Shown: piece after piece, positions 17,296 through 26,351 of the stretch | Layout: the number at the start of each line of letters is the position of its first letter | Numbering within the stretch: the first letter of the stretch is position 1 | Source: Zunongwangia endophytica | GTDB taxonomy: Bacteria > Bacteroidota > Bacteroidia > Flavobacteriales > Flavobacteriaceae | Direction of reading: 5' to 3' | DNA length: 64,000 nucleotides | Assembly (NCBI RefSeq): GCF_030409505.1 | Contig: NZ_JAUFPZ010000002.1 | Span: 1,426,001 to 1,490,000, forward strand | Translations under genes and position numbers: made by a program | Notes under the pieces: model-generated | The model's input: only the letters and a program-made list of their open reading frames with translations | Told to the model about the DNA's origin: nothing | Database searches by the model: none

Positions 17296-19710
17296 CTAAG
17301 CTTTTTTGCGATACGCAAACACAAATCCCCCTACGATCAGCACTACTAAAATAAGCGTACTGGCTAAAGCAATGCTTCCGCCCGTCTTAATTACTTGTGG
17401 CTCGAATTTAAAAGTTACGGTATGCTCACCTTGCGGAATGTTCATTGCTCTAAGCACGTAATCTGCACGAACATGATCCACTTTCTTCCCGTCTATGTAA
17501 GCTTGCCAACCTGGTTGGTAGTACATTTCAGAAAAGACAGCTAATTGCCGAATTGAAGTATTGGTTTTATACACTAATTCATTGGGTTGTTCACTTTGCA
17601 GTTCGATAGATCCAACTTCATCGTAAACAAAATCCATTTTAATGTCATTCTTAAATCGCTTATCGATAACCGCTACATCTTGCGGATCGGTTTCTTTTAA
17701 AGCTGCTATTTCAGCATTTGCATCATCAACCCATTCTACATCTCTTACAAACCAGGCATTCCCATAAACACCTTGATTTTGCTGCGCCTGCACCCCTTCT
17801 TCCGTAGGTATAATGAAATATTTCACATTTAGCATGTTCAATATTTTCATGTTATTCTGCGAAATATAAAAATCGTATAAATCCTGCAATCTTCCTGGTT
17901 TCGCACCGTGATATCCACCGATACTATTGTGAAAGTAAGATGCTCTAGAGCTGGTTAATGGATCGCCGCTAAGATCAAATACGCGATATCTTGATTGATC
18001 TTGCATAATTTGTTGATCTGCCGCATTTGGTTGATATGGTTGCTCCATTTTGCGAGCATTAACAAAGTCATCATTATTTACATAACGACGCGCTACAGGC
18101 ACTAAATCTGCCAAAAATAAGATGGCAAAACCACCAAGGATAAGCTTTTTAGATATTTTTTCCCGAAGATAGAACCAAATTAAAAATACGCATAACGCTA
18201 CGAAGATGAAACTACGAATAGCATCACTAACTAACATCGATTGGCGATCTTCTTTAAGAGCATTCATTAGATCCATCCCTAATTGCTGACGAATTTGCCC
18301 ATCACGTGCGCCACTAAAATCAAATAGAATTGAATTGAACAACACTAAGATTAATGCTAATCCCGCAGTAATTATTGTACTCCATTTTAAAGCTTCAATT
18401 TTTTCCTCCTTAGTATGTTTATTAGCAAATAAGCACGATAATCCTACAATTGCCAGTAACGGAACGCAAAGTTCTACAATCACCTGTATCGAAGAAACTG
18501 CTCTAAACTTATTATAAAGCGGTATATAATCAATAAAAAATTCTGTAAAAAAACCGAAGTTTTTACCCCAGGAAAGTATCAAAGTCAATAAGGCACCACT
18601 GGCTACCCACCATTTTAATCGCCCTTTAATTAGAAATAATGCGAAGACGAATAAAAATAAAATGGTAGCACCAATATAGGCAGGTCCTGCAACAATTGGT
18701 TGCTGTCCCCAATAAGTTGGTGCATTTTCGGTAAATTGTTTAGCTTGAATAGGTGAAGCACCCATTTTCATTAATTCTGAATATAATTCAGAATCTTCAC
18801 CAACATCTTCGGCACTGCTACCTCCCATAAAACCAGGGACAAAAAGATCTAACGTTTCTGCAATTCCGTAGCTATATTCAGTAATATAGTCATAAGTTAA
18901 ACCAGCTTCCGGTTTCTCATTTCCGTCTGGAGTTATAGACAATCCGGTATCACCTCGCGTACTGTGTGAGGTATATTCTTGTGTTGCAATTAGATTAGTT
19001 GCATTCGTACCAATAGCTAAAACTACGGCAACAATCATCACACCTATTGCTTTAAAATACTGCGGAAGTTTTTGTTTCTTAAAGGCATCGATTAAATAAA
19101 CAATCCCGAGTACGATCACTAAAAGCAATAAATAATAGGTCATCTGAAAGTGATTCGCCTGAATTTCTAGTGCCATAGCCACCGCCAGCAAACTAAAGCC
19201 TCCAATAAGTTTTTGTCGGAAAGTGAGAATAATTCCGCCCAAGACCATTGGCATATATGCGATTGCATGCGCCTTAGCATTATGACCCACACCTAAAATT
19301 ATGATAAAATAAGTGGAAAAACCGAAAGCTATAGCTCCTAAAAAAGCAAGTTTATAATCGATTTTTAAACATAACAATAAGATATAAAAACCTATAAAGT
19401 ACAGAAATAAATAATCTGCAGGTCGAGGCAGAAATCGCAGTACAGAATCTAATTTCTTTACGTAATTATGTGGATAATAAGCACCAAGTTGATAAGTAGG
19501 CATGCCTCCGAAAGCAGCATCTGTCCAATACGGTTCTTCGCCTGTATTCTCTCTAAAGTCAGATTGTTCTTTGGCCATTCCAATATACTGAACAATATCA
19601 CTTTGGAAGATTTCCTTCCCTTTTAATACCGGATTAAAATAAAAAAGCGCAATAATTACAAATCCCAGTAAAACCAGAATATGCGGAAGAAACTGTTTTA
19701 ATTTGGCCAT
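17296..19710 (-). CDS. YfhO-family membrane protein (GT-C-like)
   Basis: An 804-residue protein with an N-terminal membrane helix, a first periplasmic loop rich in acidic and aromatic residues (ending YWTDAAFGGMPTYQLG, residues 60-76), about a dozen further helices to residue 535, a soluble periplasmic domain (about 545-765), and a final helix. This is the YfhO layout, a GT-C superfamily family linked to glycosylation of wall or surface polymers in Gram-positives. Substrate here is unknown. It is first in the glycan run with the GT4 and flippase genes. Confidence 0.85.
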   Translation of the reverse strand: MAKLKQFLPHILVLLGFVIIALFYFNPVLKGKEIFQSDIVQYIGMAKEQSDFRENTGEEPYWTDAAFGGMPTYQLGAYYPHNYVKKLDSVLRFLPRPADYLFLYFIGFYILLLCLKIDYKLAFLGAIAFGFSTYFIIILGVGHNAKAHAIAYMPMVLGGIILTFRQKLIGGFSLLAVAMALEIQANHFQMTYYLLLLVIVLGIVYLIDAFKKQKLPQYFKAIGVMIVAVVLAIGTNATNLIATQEYTSHSTRGDTGLSITPDGNEKPEAGLTYDYITEYSYGIAETLDLFVPGFMGGSSAEDVGEDSELYSELMKMGASPIQAKQFTENAPTYWGQQPIVAGPAYIGATILFLFVFALFLIKGRLKWWVASGALLTLILSWGKNFGFFTEFFIDYIPLYNKFRAVSSIQVIVELCVPLLAIVGLSCLFANKHTKEEKIEALKWSTIITAGLALILVLFNSILFDFSGARDGQIRQQLGMDLMNALKEDRQSMLVSDAIRSFIFVALCVFLIWFYLREKISKKLILGGFAILFLADLVPVARRYVNNDDFVNARKMEQPYQPNAADQQIMQDQSRYRVFDLSGDPLTSSRASYFHNSIGGYHGAKPGRLQDLYDFYISQNNMKILNMLNVKYFIIPTEEGVQAQQNQGVYGNAWFVRDVEWVDDANAEIAALKETDPQDVAVIDKRFKNDIKMDFVYDEVGSIELQSEQPNELVYKTNTSIRQLAVFSEMYYQPGWQAYIDGKKVDHVRADYVLRAMNIPQGEHTVTFKFEPQVIKTGGSIALASTLILVVLIVGGFVFAYRKKA

Positions 19711-19768
19711 TTAAAGATTATTTTTAATCTCCAGAACGCGGAGACTGTCTTATTTAAGAATCCCGAAA

Positions 19769-20065
19769 TTAATCAATTTCTTCGTAATCGATATACTCCC
19801 CTACTTCTTTGTTGGATTTTCGATGATTTCCCGGTTTCTTATTAATGCTAACCTTACCTTCCTTATCGGTTTTATTTTGCTGAGTTCTTTGCTGCCCACC
19901 GCCAAACTGCTGGCTAAATTGCTGTTCGAACTTTCTCCCCATTTTCCGCATTGCATACTTCAGCAACAATGGGCCAAAGTACTTCAGTAATATTTTAAAC
20001 CCGAAGTATACTAACATAATTATTAGTATCGTTTTTATCACTCCGGAAAAATCTGCCTGAAACAT
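19769..20065 (-). CDS. DUF4834 family small membrane protein
   Basis: A 98-residue protein with one membrane helix (about 10-33, ILIIMLVYFGFKILLKYFG) and a hydrophilic tail containing Gln-rich and basic stretches (QQFSQQFGGGQQRTQQNK) and ending EYIDYEEID. This is the DUF4834 arrangement of Bacteroidota; function unknown. It lies 58 bases before the YfhO-like gene on the same strand. A TAnnTTTG box (TATTTTTG, 20082-20089 minus) predicts an 11-base leader. Confidence 0.75.
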   Translation of the reverse strand: MFQADFSGVIKTILIIMLVYFGFKILLKYFGPLLLKYAMRKMGRKFEQQFSQQFGGGQQRTQQNKTDKEGKVSINKKPGNHRKSNKEVGEYIDYEEID

Positions 20066-20145
20066 ATAATTTTAATTTCAGCAAAAATAAAAATTAAGGC
20101 TTAGAAATGGAAAGCCTACAATCTTAAATAAAAAATAAATTCATT

Positions 20146-20153
20146 TATCTTTG
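20146..20153 (+). promoter_or_regulatory. -7 box that decides the start of the barrel gene
   Basis: TATCTTTG at 20146-20153. The predicted transcription start is 20159, which is inside or after the upstream ATG (20156) but leaves a normal 15-base leader before the ATG at 20174. Confidence 0.5.
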
Positions 20154-20173
20154 AAATGAAAAACCTTTACTAC

Positions 20174-21094
20174 ATGCAAAAACTAACCGCAATTGTATTC
20201 GCCTTTTTAGCAAACTCAATCATATGCAACGCACAGTTCACTGAAACTATTAACTCTAACCGACCAGGACAATCTCAGGGCGCATTTGCCGTAGGAACCG
20301 GAGTCTATCAGTTGGAAGCTGGTGGTTTCTTTGGTAATAATAATCATGATCTTCTTGGGACAGATACCGATTTATATGGAGCAAATTATATGCTAAGAGC
20401 TGGTTTTCTTACCGATATCCTAGAACTAAGCATTAAAGGAAGATATCAATACGAAGAAACAAGCATACTGCAGGGAGGCCAAGATCGAATTTACGAGAGA
20501 AGCAATTTTCCATTTAACACCATCGGAGCTAAGGTATTACTTTACGATCCTTATAAAAACGGAGATAATCGTCGCGAAGTAAATCTAAAAAGCTGGAAGG
20601 CCAATCAGAAATTTGACTGGAGAAGACTAATCCCAGCTGTTTCCCTTTACGGTGGTGCTAATGTTACGATACAAGATGATAATCCTTACCGTTTTGAAGG
20701 TGAAAATAAATATACTCCACAAGTAACCTTAATTACTCAGCACAATTGGGGTAGATGGGTTTGGGTAATGAACCTTACTGCTGAAAAGTTTACTGAAACT
20801 TATCCGAGCTACCAATTTATAGGAACCCTAACTCACGCTTTTAATCCTGAATTTGCCATTTTCGGCGAATATCAAGCCATTTTTGGTGATTTATATGCCG
20901 ACGATCTTTTTCGCGCAGGAGCGGCTTATTTAGTTACTGATTATTTACAATTTGATATTGCAGGTTTGGCAAATGTAAAAGACACACCGTCTAGATGGCA
21001 AGTGCAGGCGGGAATATCGGTTAGACTAAACTTTCATAAAGACAAATCGCCAAATGATCTTTCTCGAGACAATCGCAGTGAATTTGACTTCTAA
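20174..21094 (+). CDS. Outer-membrane beta-barrel protein, MetA-type transporter family
   Basis: A 306-residue predicted outer-membrane protein from the ATG at 20174, which gives a clean signal peptide (MQKLTAIVFAFLANSIICNA, then QF). The upstream in-frame ATG at 20156 is disfavoured because the promoter box at 20146-20153 would start transcription at about 20159. The segment TINSNRPGQSQGAFAVGTGV just after the signal and the alternating polar/aromatic strands to the end fit the family once named after the phenol-degradation MetA pathway, whose substrates are mostly unknown. It stands alone between a divergent DUF4834 gene and a convergent terminator. Confidence 0.75.
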   Translation: MQKLTAIVFAFLANSIICNAQFTETINSNRPGQSQGAFAVGTGVYQLEAGGFFGNNNHDLLGTDTDLYGANYMLRAGFLTDILELSIKGRYQYEETSILQGGQDRIYERSNFPFNTIGAKVLLYDPYKNGDNRREVNLKSWKANQKFDWRRLIPAVSLYGGANVTIQDDNPYRFEGENKYTPQVTLITQHNWGRWVWVMNLTAEKFTETYPSYQFIGTLTHAFNPEFAIFGEYQAIFGDLYADDLFRAGAAYLVTDYLQFDIAGLANVKDTPSRWQVQAGISVRLNFHKDKSPNDLSRDNRSEFDF

Positions 21095-21115
21095 TTAAAT
21101 TCTTAAATACATAGA

Positions 21116-21147
21116 AAAAGCCGCTGAAAAAATTCAGCGGCTTTTTT
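21116..21147. terminator. Bidirectional terminator
   Basis: Stem AAAAGCCGCTGAA / TTCAGCGGCTTTT with a short A-rich loop; separates the convergent barrel gene and alpha-oxoamine synthase gene. Confidence 0.85.
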
Positions 21148-21172
21148 GTTATTCGAAATAATTCTTATTGAA

Positions 21173-22438
21173 TTATGACTTGTTCGCCATTGCTGCTTCA
21201 ACTGAAGCTGATAATCTTTTGTAAGTTCCGTTCTCCAAACGTTCTCTAATAGCTGAAAAAGCAACTAAAGTTTCTTCAACATCTTGTAACGTATGAGAAG
21301 CTGTTGGAATCATTCTAAGTAAGATCAATCCTTTTGGAATTACTGGATAAACTACGATCGAGCAAAACACACCGTGATTCTCACGAAGATCTTTCACCAA
21401 TGCCATTGCTTCTGGAATACTACCTTTTAAATATACTGGCGTTACACAACTCTGCGTAGTTCCAATATCAAATCCTTTATCTTTTAATCCGTTTTGAAGC
21501 GCATTTACATTCTCCCAAAGCTTATTTTTGAGATCTGGTATTGTTCTAAGCATTTCCAGTCTCTTTAACGCTCCAACCACAAGTTGCATTTGCAAAGACT
21601 TTGCAAACATCTGCGATCTTAAGTTATACTTTAGGTAATCTATAATTTCTTTATCACCTGCTATAAATGCACCTGTACTTGCCATAGATTTCGCAAAAGT
21701 TGCAAAATATACATCAATATCATCTTGCACGCCTTGCTCTTCTCCTGCTCCTGCTCCTGTTTTCCCTAAAGTTCCGAAACCATGGGCATCATCTACAAAA
21801 AGACGGAAATTATATTTCTTTTTAAGCTCTACAATTTCTTTAAGTTTTCCTTGCTCGCCTCTCATTCCAAAAACACCTTCAGAAATAAGAAGAATTCCGC
21901 CTCCGGTTTGTTCAGCGATTTTAGTTGCTCTTTGCAGGTTTTTTTCGATACTTTCCATATCGTTATGCTTGTAAGTAAAGCGTTGCCCTAAATGAAGACG
22001 AACACCATCTATAATACAAGCATGCGCATCTACATCGTATACAATAACATCTTTCTTAGATACTAATGCATCGATTGTAGAAACCATTCCCTGATACCCA
22101 AAATTGAGTAAATAAGCCGACTGTTTGTGTACAAAAGAAGCCAGTTCGTCCTGAAGTTTTTCGTGAAGACTGGTGTGCCCACTCATCATTCTAGCTCCCA
22201 TAGGATACGCAGAGCCCCATTCAGCTGCTGCCTCAGCATCTACCTTTCTTACCTCAGGGTGATTTGCCAAACCTAGATAATCGTTAACACTCCACGTGAT
22301 AACGTCTCTTCCTCTAAACTTCATTCTGTTAGAAATTGGCCCTTCCAGCTTTGGGAATACGAAGTATCCTTCTGCCTGCTCTGCCCATTTTCCTAAAGGC
22401 CCTTTGTCCTTGTATATTTTATCAAACAGATCTCTCAT
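21173..22438 (-). CDS. Alpha-oxoamine synthase, probable cysteate/serine acyltransferase for sulfono- or sphingolipids
   Basis: PLP enzyme of 421 residues that condenses an amino acid with an acyl thioester and loses CO2. PLP lysine is Lys250 (FATFAKSMAS); His139 (DVDAHACI) stacks on the ring, and Asp217/His219 (DDAHGFG) bind the cofactor. The family covers serine palmitoyltransferase, cysteate-fatty acyltransferase, AONS and KBL. No biotin or threonine genes are near, and the next gene upstream on the strand is a CysK-like enzyme suited to make cysteate; together this points to capnine-type sulfonolipid synthesis. Serine palmitoyltransferase is the main alternative. It has its own strong promoter, and a terminator separates it from that neighbour. 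Confidence 0.75.
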   Translation of the reverse strand: MRDLFDKIYKDKGPLGKWAEQAEGYFVFPKLEGPISNRMKFRGRDVITWSVNDYLGLANHPEVRKVDAEAAAEWGSAYPMGARMMSGHTSLHEKLQDELASFVHKQSAYLLNFGYQGMVSTIDALVSKKDVIVYDVDAHACIIDGVRLHLGQRFTYKHNDMESIEKNLQRATKIAEQTGGGILLISEGVFGMRGEQGKLKEIVELKKKYNFRLFVDDAHGFGTLGKTGAGAGEEQGVQDDIDVYFATFAKSMASTGAFIAGDKEIIDYLKYNLRSQMFAKSLQMQLVVGALKRLEMLRTIPDLKNKLWENVNALQNGLKDKGFDIGTTQSCVTPVYLKGSIPEAMALVKDLRENHGVFCSIVVYPVIPKGLILLRMIPTASHTLQDVEETLVAFSAIRERLENGTYKRLSASVEAAMANKS

Positions 22439-22460
22439 TGAAATTTTTTTATGCGAACCG

Positions 22461-22493
22461 CAAAAATACTGAAATTCGGTTCAATTCTACAAA
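22461..22493 (-). promoter_or_regulatory. Promoter of the alpha-oxoamine synthase gene
   Basis: Minus-strand TTTG (22493-22490), 21 bases, then TATTTTTG (22468-22461): both elements at the same spacing as the sigma factor promoter. Predicted start near 22455, leader 17 bases. Confidence 0.65.
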
Positions 22494-22510
22494 GTATTTG
22501 TATAGGTTTT

Positions 22511-22552
22511 AAAAAAACAAAGCATCCTTTATAAGAGGATGCTTTGTTTTTA
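22511..22552 (-). terminator. Terminator after the CysK-like gene
   Basis: Long perfect stem built on AACAAAGCATCC / GGATGCTTTGTT with A/T tracts on both sides. It ends the CysK-like transcript before the alpha-oxoamine synthase promoter. Confidence 0.85.
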
Positions 22553-22579
22553 TATGTTTTTGGTATTTAGCAAAATCGA

Positions 22580-23620
22580 TTACTTGATAATTTCTATTGC
22601 TTTAACCTCAGCTTCATTTTTTGTATCAAAGAAACCTTGATCTTCCATCCACTTATCGCTGTATATTTTACTCATATAGCGACTACCGTGATCTGGAAAT
22701 ATTATAACTACTTTACTATTTTCGTCAAATTCACCAGCCTCTTGCAATTGTTTGATTCCTTGCATAGCTGCACCACTAGTGTAACCAACAAGCATTCCTT
22801 CTACTTTTGCAAGCTCTCTAGCGGTATGCGCACTTTCTTCGTCTGTAACCTTCACAAAACGATCGATAGCATCAAAATCTGTAGCTGTTGGAATTAAGTT
22901 TTTACCTAAACCTTCGATTCGGTATGGATAAATTTCTTCAGCATCGAATTCTCTAGTTTCATGGTATTTTTTTAATACTGAACCATAAGCATCAATCCCG
23001 ATTATATTTACCTCTGGATTTTGCTCTTTTAAATATCTCGCAGTTCCAGAAATTGTCCCTCCGGTACCACTACATGCAATTAAATGAGTGATCTTACCTT
23101 CAGTTTGCTTCCAAATTTCAGGACCTGTAGATTTATAATGTGCTTCAGTATTTAAATCATTAAAGTACTGATTGATATATACAGAACCTTTAATTTCATT
23201 ATGAAGTCTTTTGGCTACTTCATAATAAGAACGAGGATCGTCTGCCGCAACATGCGCAGGACAGACATACACCTTAGCTCCCATAGTCCTAAGCATTTCG
23301 ATTTTATCTTTCGACGCTTTAGAGCTTACTGCCAGAATGCAATCATATCCTTTTACCTGACTAACCATTGCGATACTGAATCCTGTGTTACCAGAAGTCG
23401 TCTCGATAATCGTGTCACCAGGCTTTAATATTCCTTTTCTTTCAGCTTCCTCAATAATATATAAAGCAATTCGATCTTTAGAAGAATGTCCAGGATTAAA
23501 TGATTCTACTTTAGCATAGAAATCTCCTTTGAAACCTTCAGTGATCTTATTAAGTTGTACTAGCGGTGTTTTTCCTATAAGTTGTAGAACATTGTCGTAC
23601 ACCTGCAAATCTTCTTTCAT
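22580..23620 (-). CDS. PLP-dependent cysteine-synthase-family enzyme, probable cysteate synthase
   Basis: Fold-type II PLP enzyme of 346 residues. PLP Lys48 lies in [10 protein letters not shown], the phosphate and substrate loop is TTSGNTG (74-80), and [13 protein letters not shown] binds the cofactor phosphate. It is about 30 residues longer than CysK/CysM and carries no CBS domain, so it is neither a plain CysK nor a cystathionine synthase of the long type. In Bacteroidota that make capnine, a CysK-family enzyme makes cysteate from phosphoserine and sulfite; its location next to an acyl-transferring oxoamine synthase supports that here. Cysteine or cystathionine synthesis cannot be excluded. 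The 61-base leader has a small hairpin. Confidence 0.72.
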   Translation of the reverse strand: MKEDLQVYDNVLQLIGKTPLVQLNKITEGFKGDFYAKVESFNPGHSSKDRIALYIIEEAERKGILKPGDTIIETTSGNTGFSIAMVSQVKGYDCILAVSSKASKDKIEMLRTMGAKVYVCPAHVAADDPRSYYEVAKRLHNEIKGSVYINQYFNDLNTEAHYKSTGPEIWKQTEGKITHLIACSGTGGTISGTARYLKEQNPEVNIIGIDAYGSVLKKYHETREFDAEEIYPYRIEGLGKNLIPTATDFDAIDRFVKVTDEESAHTARELAKVEGMLVGYTSGAAMQGIKQLQEAGEFDENSKVVIIFPDHGSRYMSKIYSDKWMEDQGFFDTKNEAEVKAIEIIK

Positions 23621-23644
23621 AAATGAAGTTCTTTACGTTTTAAG

Positions 23645-23694
23645 CTTGGCTTACCTGAAGCCAGGAAATAATGTTTCAAAACCGTTCAAAGTTA
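23645..23694 (-). promoter_or_regulatory. Promoter box and leader hairpin of the CysK-like gene
   Basis: TAACTTTG on the minus strand at 23694-23687 predicts transcription from about 23681. Within the 61-base leader a 6-bp stem TGGCTT / AAGCCA (23647-23652 and 23658-23663) with a 5-base loop can form. No known riboswitch or T-box motif is recognised. Confidence 0.4.
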
Positions 23695-23709
23695 AGGCAA
23701 ATTTTTTAA

Positions 23710-25779
23710 TTATTCCTTAATTCCGGCTAAATCGAATAAAAAAGCATATTCTTCGGCAACTTCCTTTAGCGCTTCAAACCTACCAGAAGCACCACCGTGA
23801 CCGGTATCCATATTAGTTCGTAACAAAAGTAAGTTATCGTTTGTTTTCAATTCTCTTAATTTAGCAACCCACTTTGCTGGTTCCCAATATTGTACTTGCG
23901 AATCATGTAAACCTGTAGTCACCAACATATTAGGATAATCTTGAGCTATTACATTATCGTATGGAGAATATTGTAACATATACTCGTAATAATCTTTGTC
24001 GTTTGGATTACCCCACTCGTCATATTCTCCTGTTGTTAACGGAATACTATCATCTAACATTGTCGTTACCACATCTACAAAAGGTACAGCGGCAATCACA
24101 CCTTTGTATAAATGCGGAGCCATATTCACAACAGCTCCCATCAATAATCCACCTGCAGATCCTCCCATACCGAATAAATTTTCTTCCGAAGTATAATTTT
24201 TAGCAATCAGATGTTTAGAAACATCAATAAAATCGGTGAATGTATTTAACTTAGTGAATAATTTACCGTCTTCGTACCAGTTTCTACCAAGATATTCACC
24301 TCCTCGAATATGCGCTATGGCATAAATAAATCCGCGGTCTAATAAGCTTAATCTTACTGTTGAAAAATATGGATCAATTGTAGAACCATAAGAACCGTAG
24401 GCATATTGCAACAATGGATTAGTGCCATCTTTTTTAATTCCTTTTTTGTAAACTAAAGAAATTGGAACTTGCGTACCATCATTGGCTGTTGCCCAAATTC
24501 TCTCTGAAGTATAATTATTTTTATCAAAGTGACCACCCAATACTTCTTGTTCTTTCAATACTGTTTTTTGCTTTGTGACCATATTGAAATCCACTACCGA
24601 TGTAGGCGTAGTCATTGAGTTATAGGTATAACGCAAGACATCGGTATCGAAATCTGGGTTTATAGAGGTATAAGCCGTATAGGTTTCGTTATCAAACGGA
24701 ATAAAATAATCATCGCTTTTATCCCAGCGGATAATTCGTATTTCATTAAGTCCGTTTTTGCGTTCCCCAACAACTAAATAATCTTTAAAAATATCTATGT
24801 CTTCCAAAAGAACATCTGGGCGGTGAACGATCACATCGATCCAGTTTTCCTTTCCTGTTTTTGTTACAGGAGTCTTCATGAGCTTAAAATTATAAGCTCC
24901 GTCCCTATTGGTTAGAATATAAAAATCATCCTCAAAATGCGAAATACTGTATTCTAGGCCTCTAATTCTAGGTTGAATTACATGAAAATTCCCTTCTGGA
25001 TTATCTGCTTCTAATACTCGATATTCTGTAGTTAAGGTACTATGCGACCCAATTACAATATATTTTTTGGATTTCGATTTGTAAACGTAGGTATTAAAAG
25101 TTTCGTCATCTTCCTGAAAAACCAATTCATCTTCAACAGGATTAGTTCCTAAAATGTGCTTGTAGATCTGAAAGCTTCGCAAGGTCTGGTCGTCCTTCTT
25201 AGTATAATACAGCGTTTTATTATCATTTGCCCAGGTAGATCCTCCGGTGGTATTTTCTATATTTTCAGGATATAATTCTCCTGTTTCCAGATTCTTGATT
25301 CTGATGGTATATTTTCTTCGGCTAACAGTATCAGTTCCAAATGCTACCATTTTATTATCGGGGCTTACATTTAAACCACCCAAACGATAATAATCGTAAC
25401 CTTCAGCCATAAGATTAACATCGAACATCACCTCTTCGGGCGCCTGAAGCGTTTCTTTTTTTCTTGAAAAAATTGGGTAATCTCCACCTTTTTCAAAACG
25501 TGTGATATACCAATAATGGTTAAGACGGTAAGGCACAGATTGGTCATCTTCTTTAATACGCCCTTTCATCTCATCAAATAAATCCTTCTGAAAATCTTTG
25601 GTATGTTCTGTTTGTTTATCGCAATAATCATTCTCGGCATTTAAATAAGCAATTACTTCAGGATCTTCACGATCATTCATCCAGTAATAATTATCAACTC
25701 TTATATCGCCGTGAATTTCTAATTCTGCCGGTATCTTTCTAGCCTTTGGTGGCTGCACTGCTTTATTCAAAATAATCAA
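23710..25779 (-). CDS. ptrB: Oligopeptidase B / S9 prolyl oligopeptidase family
   Basis: Serine oligopeptidase of 689 residues: N-terminal beta-propeller (about 70-400) and C-terminal alpha/beta hydrolase. The catalytic Ser is in GMGGSAGGLLMG near residue 530, the Asp is in the TTGLHDSQVQYWEPAKW region, and the His in DTGHGGASG near 665. The N-terminal IHGDIRVDNYYWMND is characteristic of protease II, which cuts after basic residues in short peptides. The start is TTG 25779; an in-frame stop lies just upstream and no ATG is near, so TTG (or TTG at 25770) is unavoidable. A TACCTTTA box at 25794-25801 supports the short leader. Confidence 0.88.
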   Translation of the reverse strand: MIILNKAVQPPKARKIPAELEIHGDIRVDNYYWMNDREDPEVIAYLNAENDYCDKQTEHTKDFQKDLFDEMKGRIKEDDQSVPYRLNHYWYITRFEKGGDYPIFSRKKETLQAPEEVMFDVNLMAEGYDYYRLGGLNVSPDNKMVAFGTDTVSRRKYTIRIKNLETGELYPENIENTTGGSTWANDNKTLYYTKKDDQTLRSFQIYKHILGTNPVEDELVFQEDDETFNTYVYKSKSKKYIVIGSHSTLTTEYRVLEADNPEGNFHVIQPRIRGLEYSISHFEDDFYILTNRDGAYNFKLMKTPVTKTGKENWIDVIVHRPDVLLEDIDIFKDYLVVGERKNGLNEIRIIRWDKSDDYFIPFDNETYTAYTSINPDFDTDVLRYTYNSMTTPTSVVDFNMVTKQKTVLKEQEVLGGHFDKNNYTSERIWATANDGTQVPISLVYKKGIKKDGTNPLLQYAYGSYGSTIDPYFSTVRLSLLDRGFIYAIAHIRGGEYLGRNWYEDGKLFTKLNTFTDFIDVSKHLIAKNYTSEENLFGMGGSAGGLLMGAVVNMAPHLYKGVIAAVPFVDVVTTMLDDSIPLTTGEYDEWGNPNDKDYYEYMLQYSPYDNVIAQDYPNMLVTTGLHDSQVQYWEPAKWVAKLRELKTNDNLLLLRTNMDTGHGGASGRFEALKEVAEEYAFLFDLAGIKE

Positions 25780-25869
25780 TTTTTAAAGGAATGTAAAGGT
25801 AAGGCTTCCCATCAAATTTTATAATTACAGATTCATAAATTCTGTAATGAAGTTGATACTATAATTTAT

Positions 25870-25877
25870 TAGTTTTG
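25870..25877 (+). promoter_or_regulatory. -7 box that decides the ybaB start
   Basis: TAGTTTTG. Its last G is the G of the possible upstream GTG start at 25877, and transcription from about 25883 would begin after it, leaving a 21-base leader to ATG 25904. Confidence 0.5.
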
Positions 25878-25903
25878 TGTGTCTAACTAAAATTGAAATA
25901 ATT

Positions 25904-26230
25904 ATGTTCGGAGATATGATGGGTATGATGAATAAAATCAAAGAAGCCCAAGAAAATGTTGAAAAGACGAAAGCGAGATTAAAAACGGTATTAATCGATG
26001 AACAATCTAGCGACGGACTATTAAAAGTGACCGTTAGCGCTGCAAGAGAAGTTAAAAGTATTGATATCGCAGATGAACTTTTGGAAGATAAAGAGCAATT
26101 AGAAGATTATTTAGTGCTTACATTGAATAAAGCGATAGAAAAAGCTTCAGATATTAACGAAAAAGAGCTTGGAGCGGCGGCTAAAGATGGAATGCCAGAT
26201 ATTCCCGGTTTAGATAATATGTTTAAATAA
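25904..26230 (+). CDS. ybaB: Nucleoid-associated protein, YbaB/EbfC family
   Basis: Small DNA-binding protein of 108 residues that forms dimers with a tweezer shape and coats the nucleoid. The N-terminus [16 protein letters not shown] is typical; a long helix (about 8-30), a beta hairpin containing [18 protein letters not shown], and a C-terminal helix follow. The ATG at 25904 is chosen over GTG at 25877 because it gives the family N-terminus and the promoter's -7 box overlaps the GTG. In many bacteria the gene is next to dnaX or recR; here dnaX is 37 kb away. Confidence 0.92.
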   Translation: MFGDMMGMMNKIKEAQENVEKTKARLKTVLIDEQSSDGLLKVTVSAAREVKSIDIADELLEDKEQLEDYLVLTLNKAIEKASDINEKELGAAAKDGMPDIPGLDNMFK

Positions 26231-26234
26231 AACT

Positions 26235-26290
26235 TTAGAAATTAGATCTTAGAAACTAGTTGTGAGACATTAGATTTTAGATCTTTAAGA
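26235..26290. repeat. Seven-base periodic repeat, TTAGANN type
   Basis: Eight consecutive 7-base units beginning TTAGAAA, TTAGATC, TTAGAAA, CTAGTTG, TGAGACA, TTAGATT, TTAGATC, TTTAAGA, kept strictly in phase between the ybaB stop and its terminator. Similar patches with other consensus words are at 57069 and 62766. Confidence 0.65.
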
Positions 26291-26300
26291 ATAATGATAT

Positions 26301-26336
26301 AAAAAAACCTGCAATATCGATATTGCAGGTTTTTTT
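26301..26336. terminator. Bidirectional terminator
   Basis: Perfect 36-base palindrome centred on ATCGAT, with arms AAAAAAACCTGCAATATC and its complement; closes ybaB and the convergent redoxin gene. Confidence 0.9.
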
Positions 26337-26351
26337 ATTCTTTTTTTGATA

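Noticed and set aside
14548..19710. A horizontally acquired glycan island.
   Set aside because: Codon use and base composition look like the neighbours and no integrase, IS or tRNA is near; it may be ordinary core surface-glycan genes.
25877..25903. GTG start giving nine extra residues to YbaB.
   Set aside because: Its G belongs to the -7 box TAGTTTTG, so it should not be in the mRNA, and the extra residues are not part of the family.
26235..26290. Possible CRISPR or direct-repeat array.
   Set aside because: Units are 7 bases, without spacers of constant length and without cas genes nearby.
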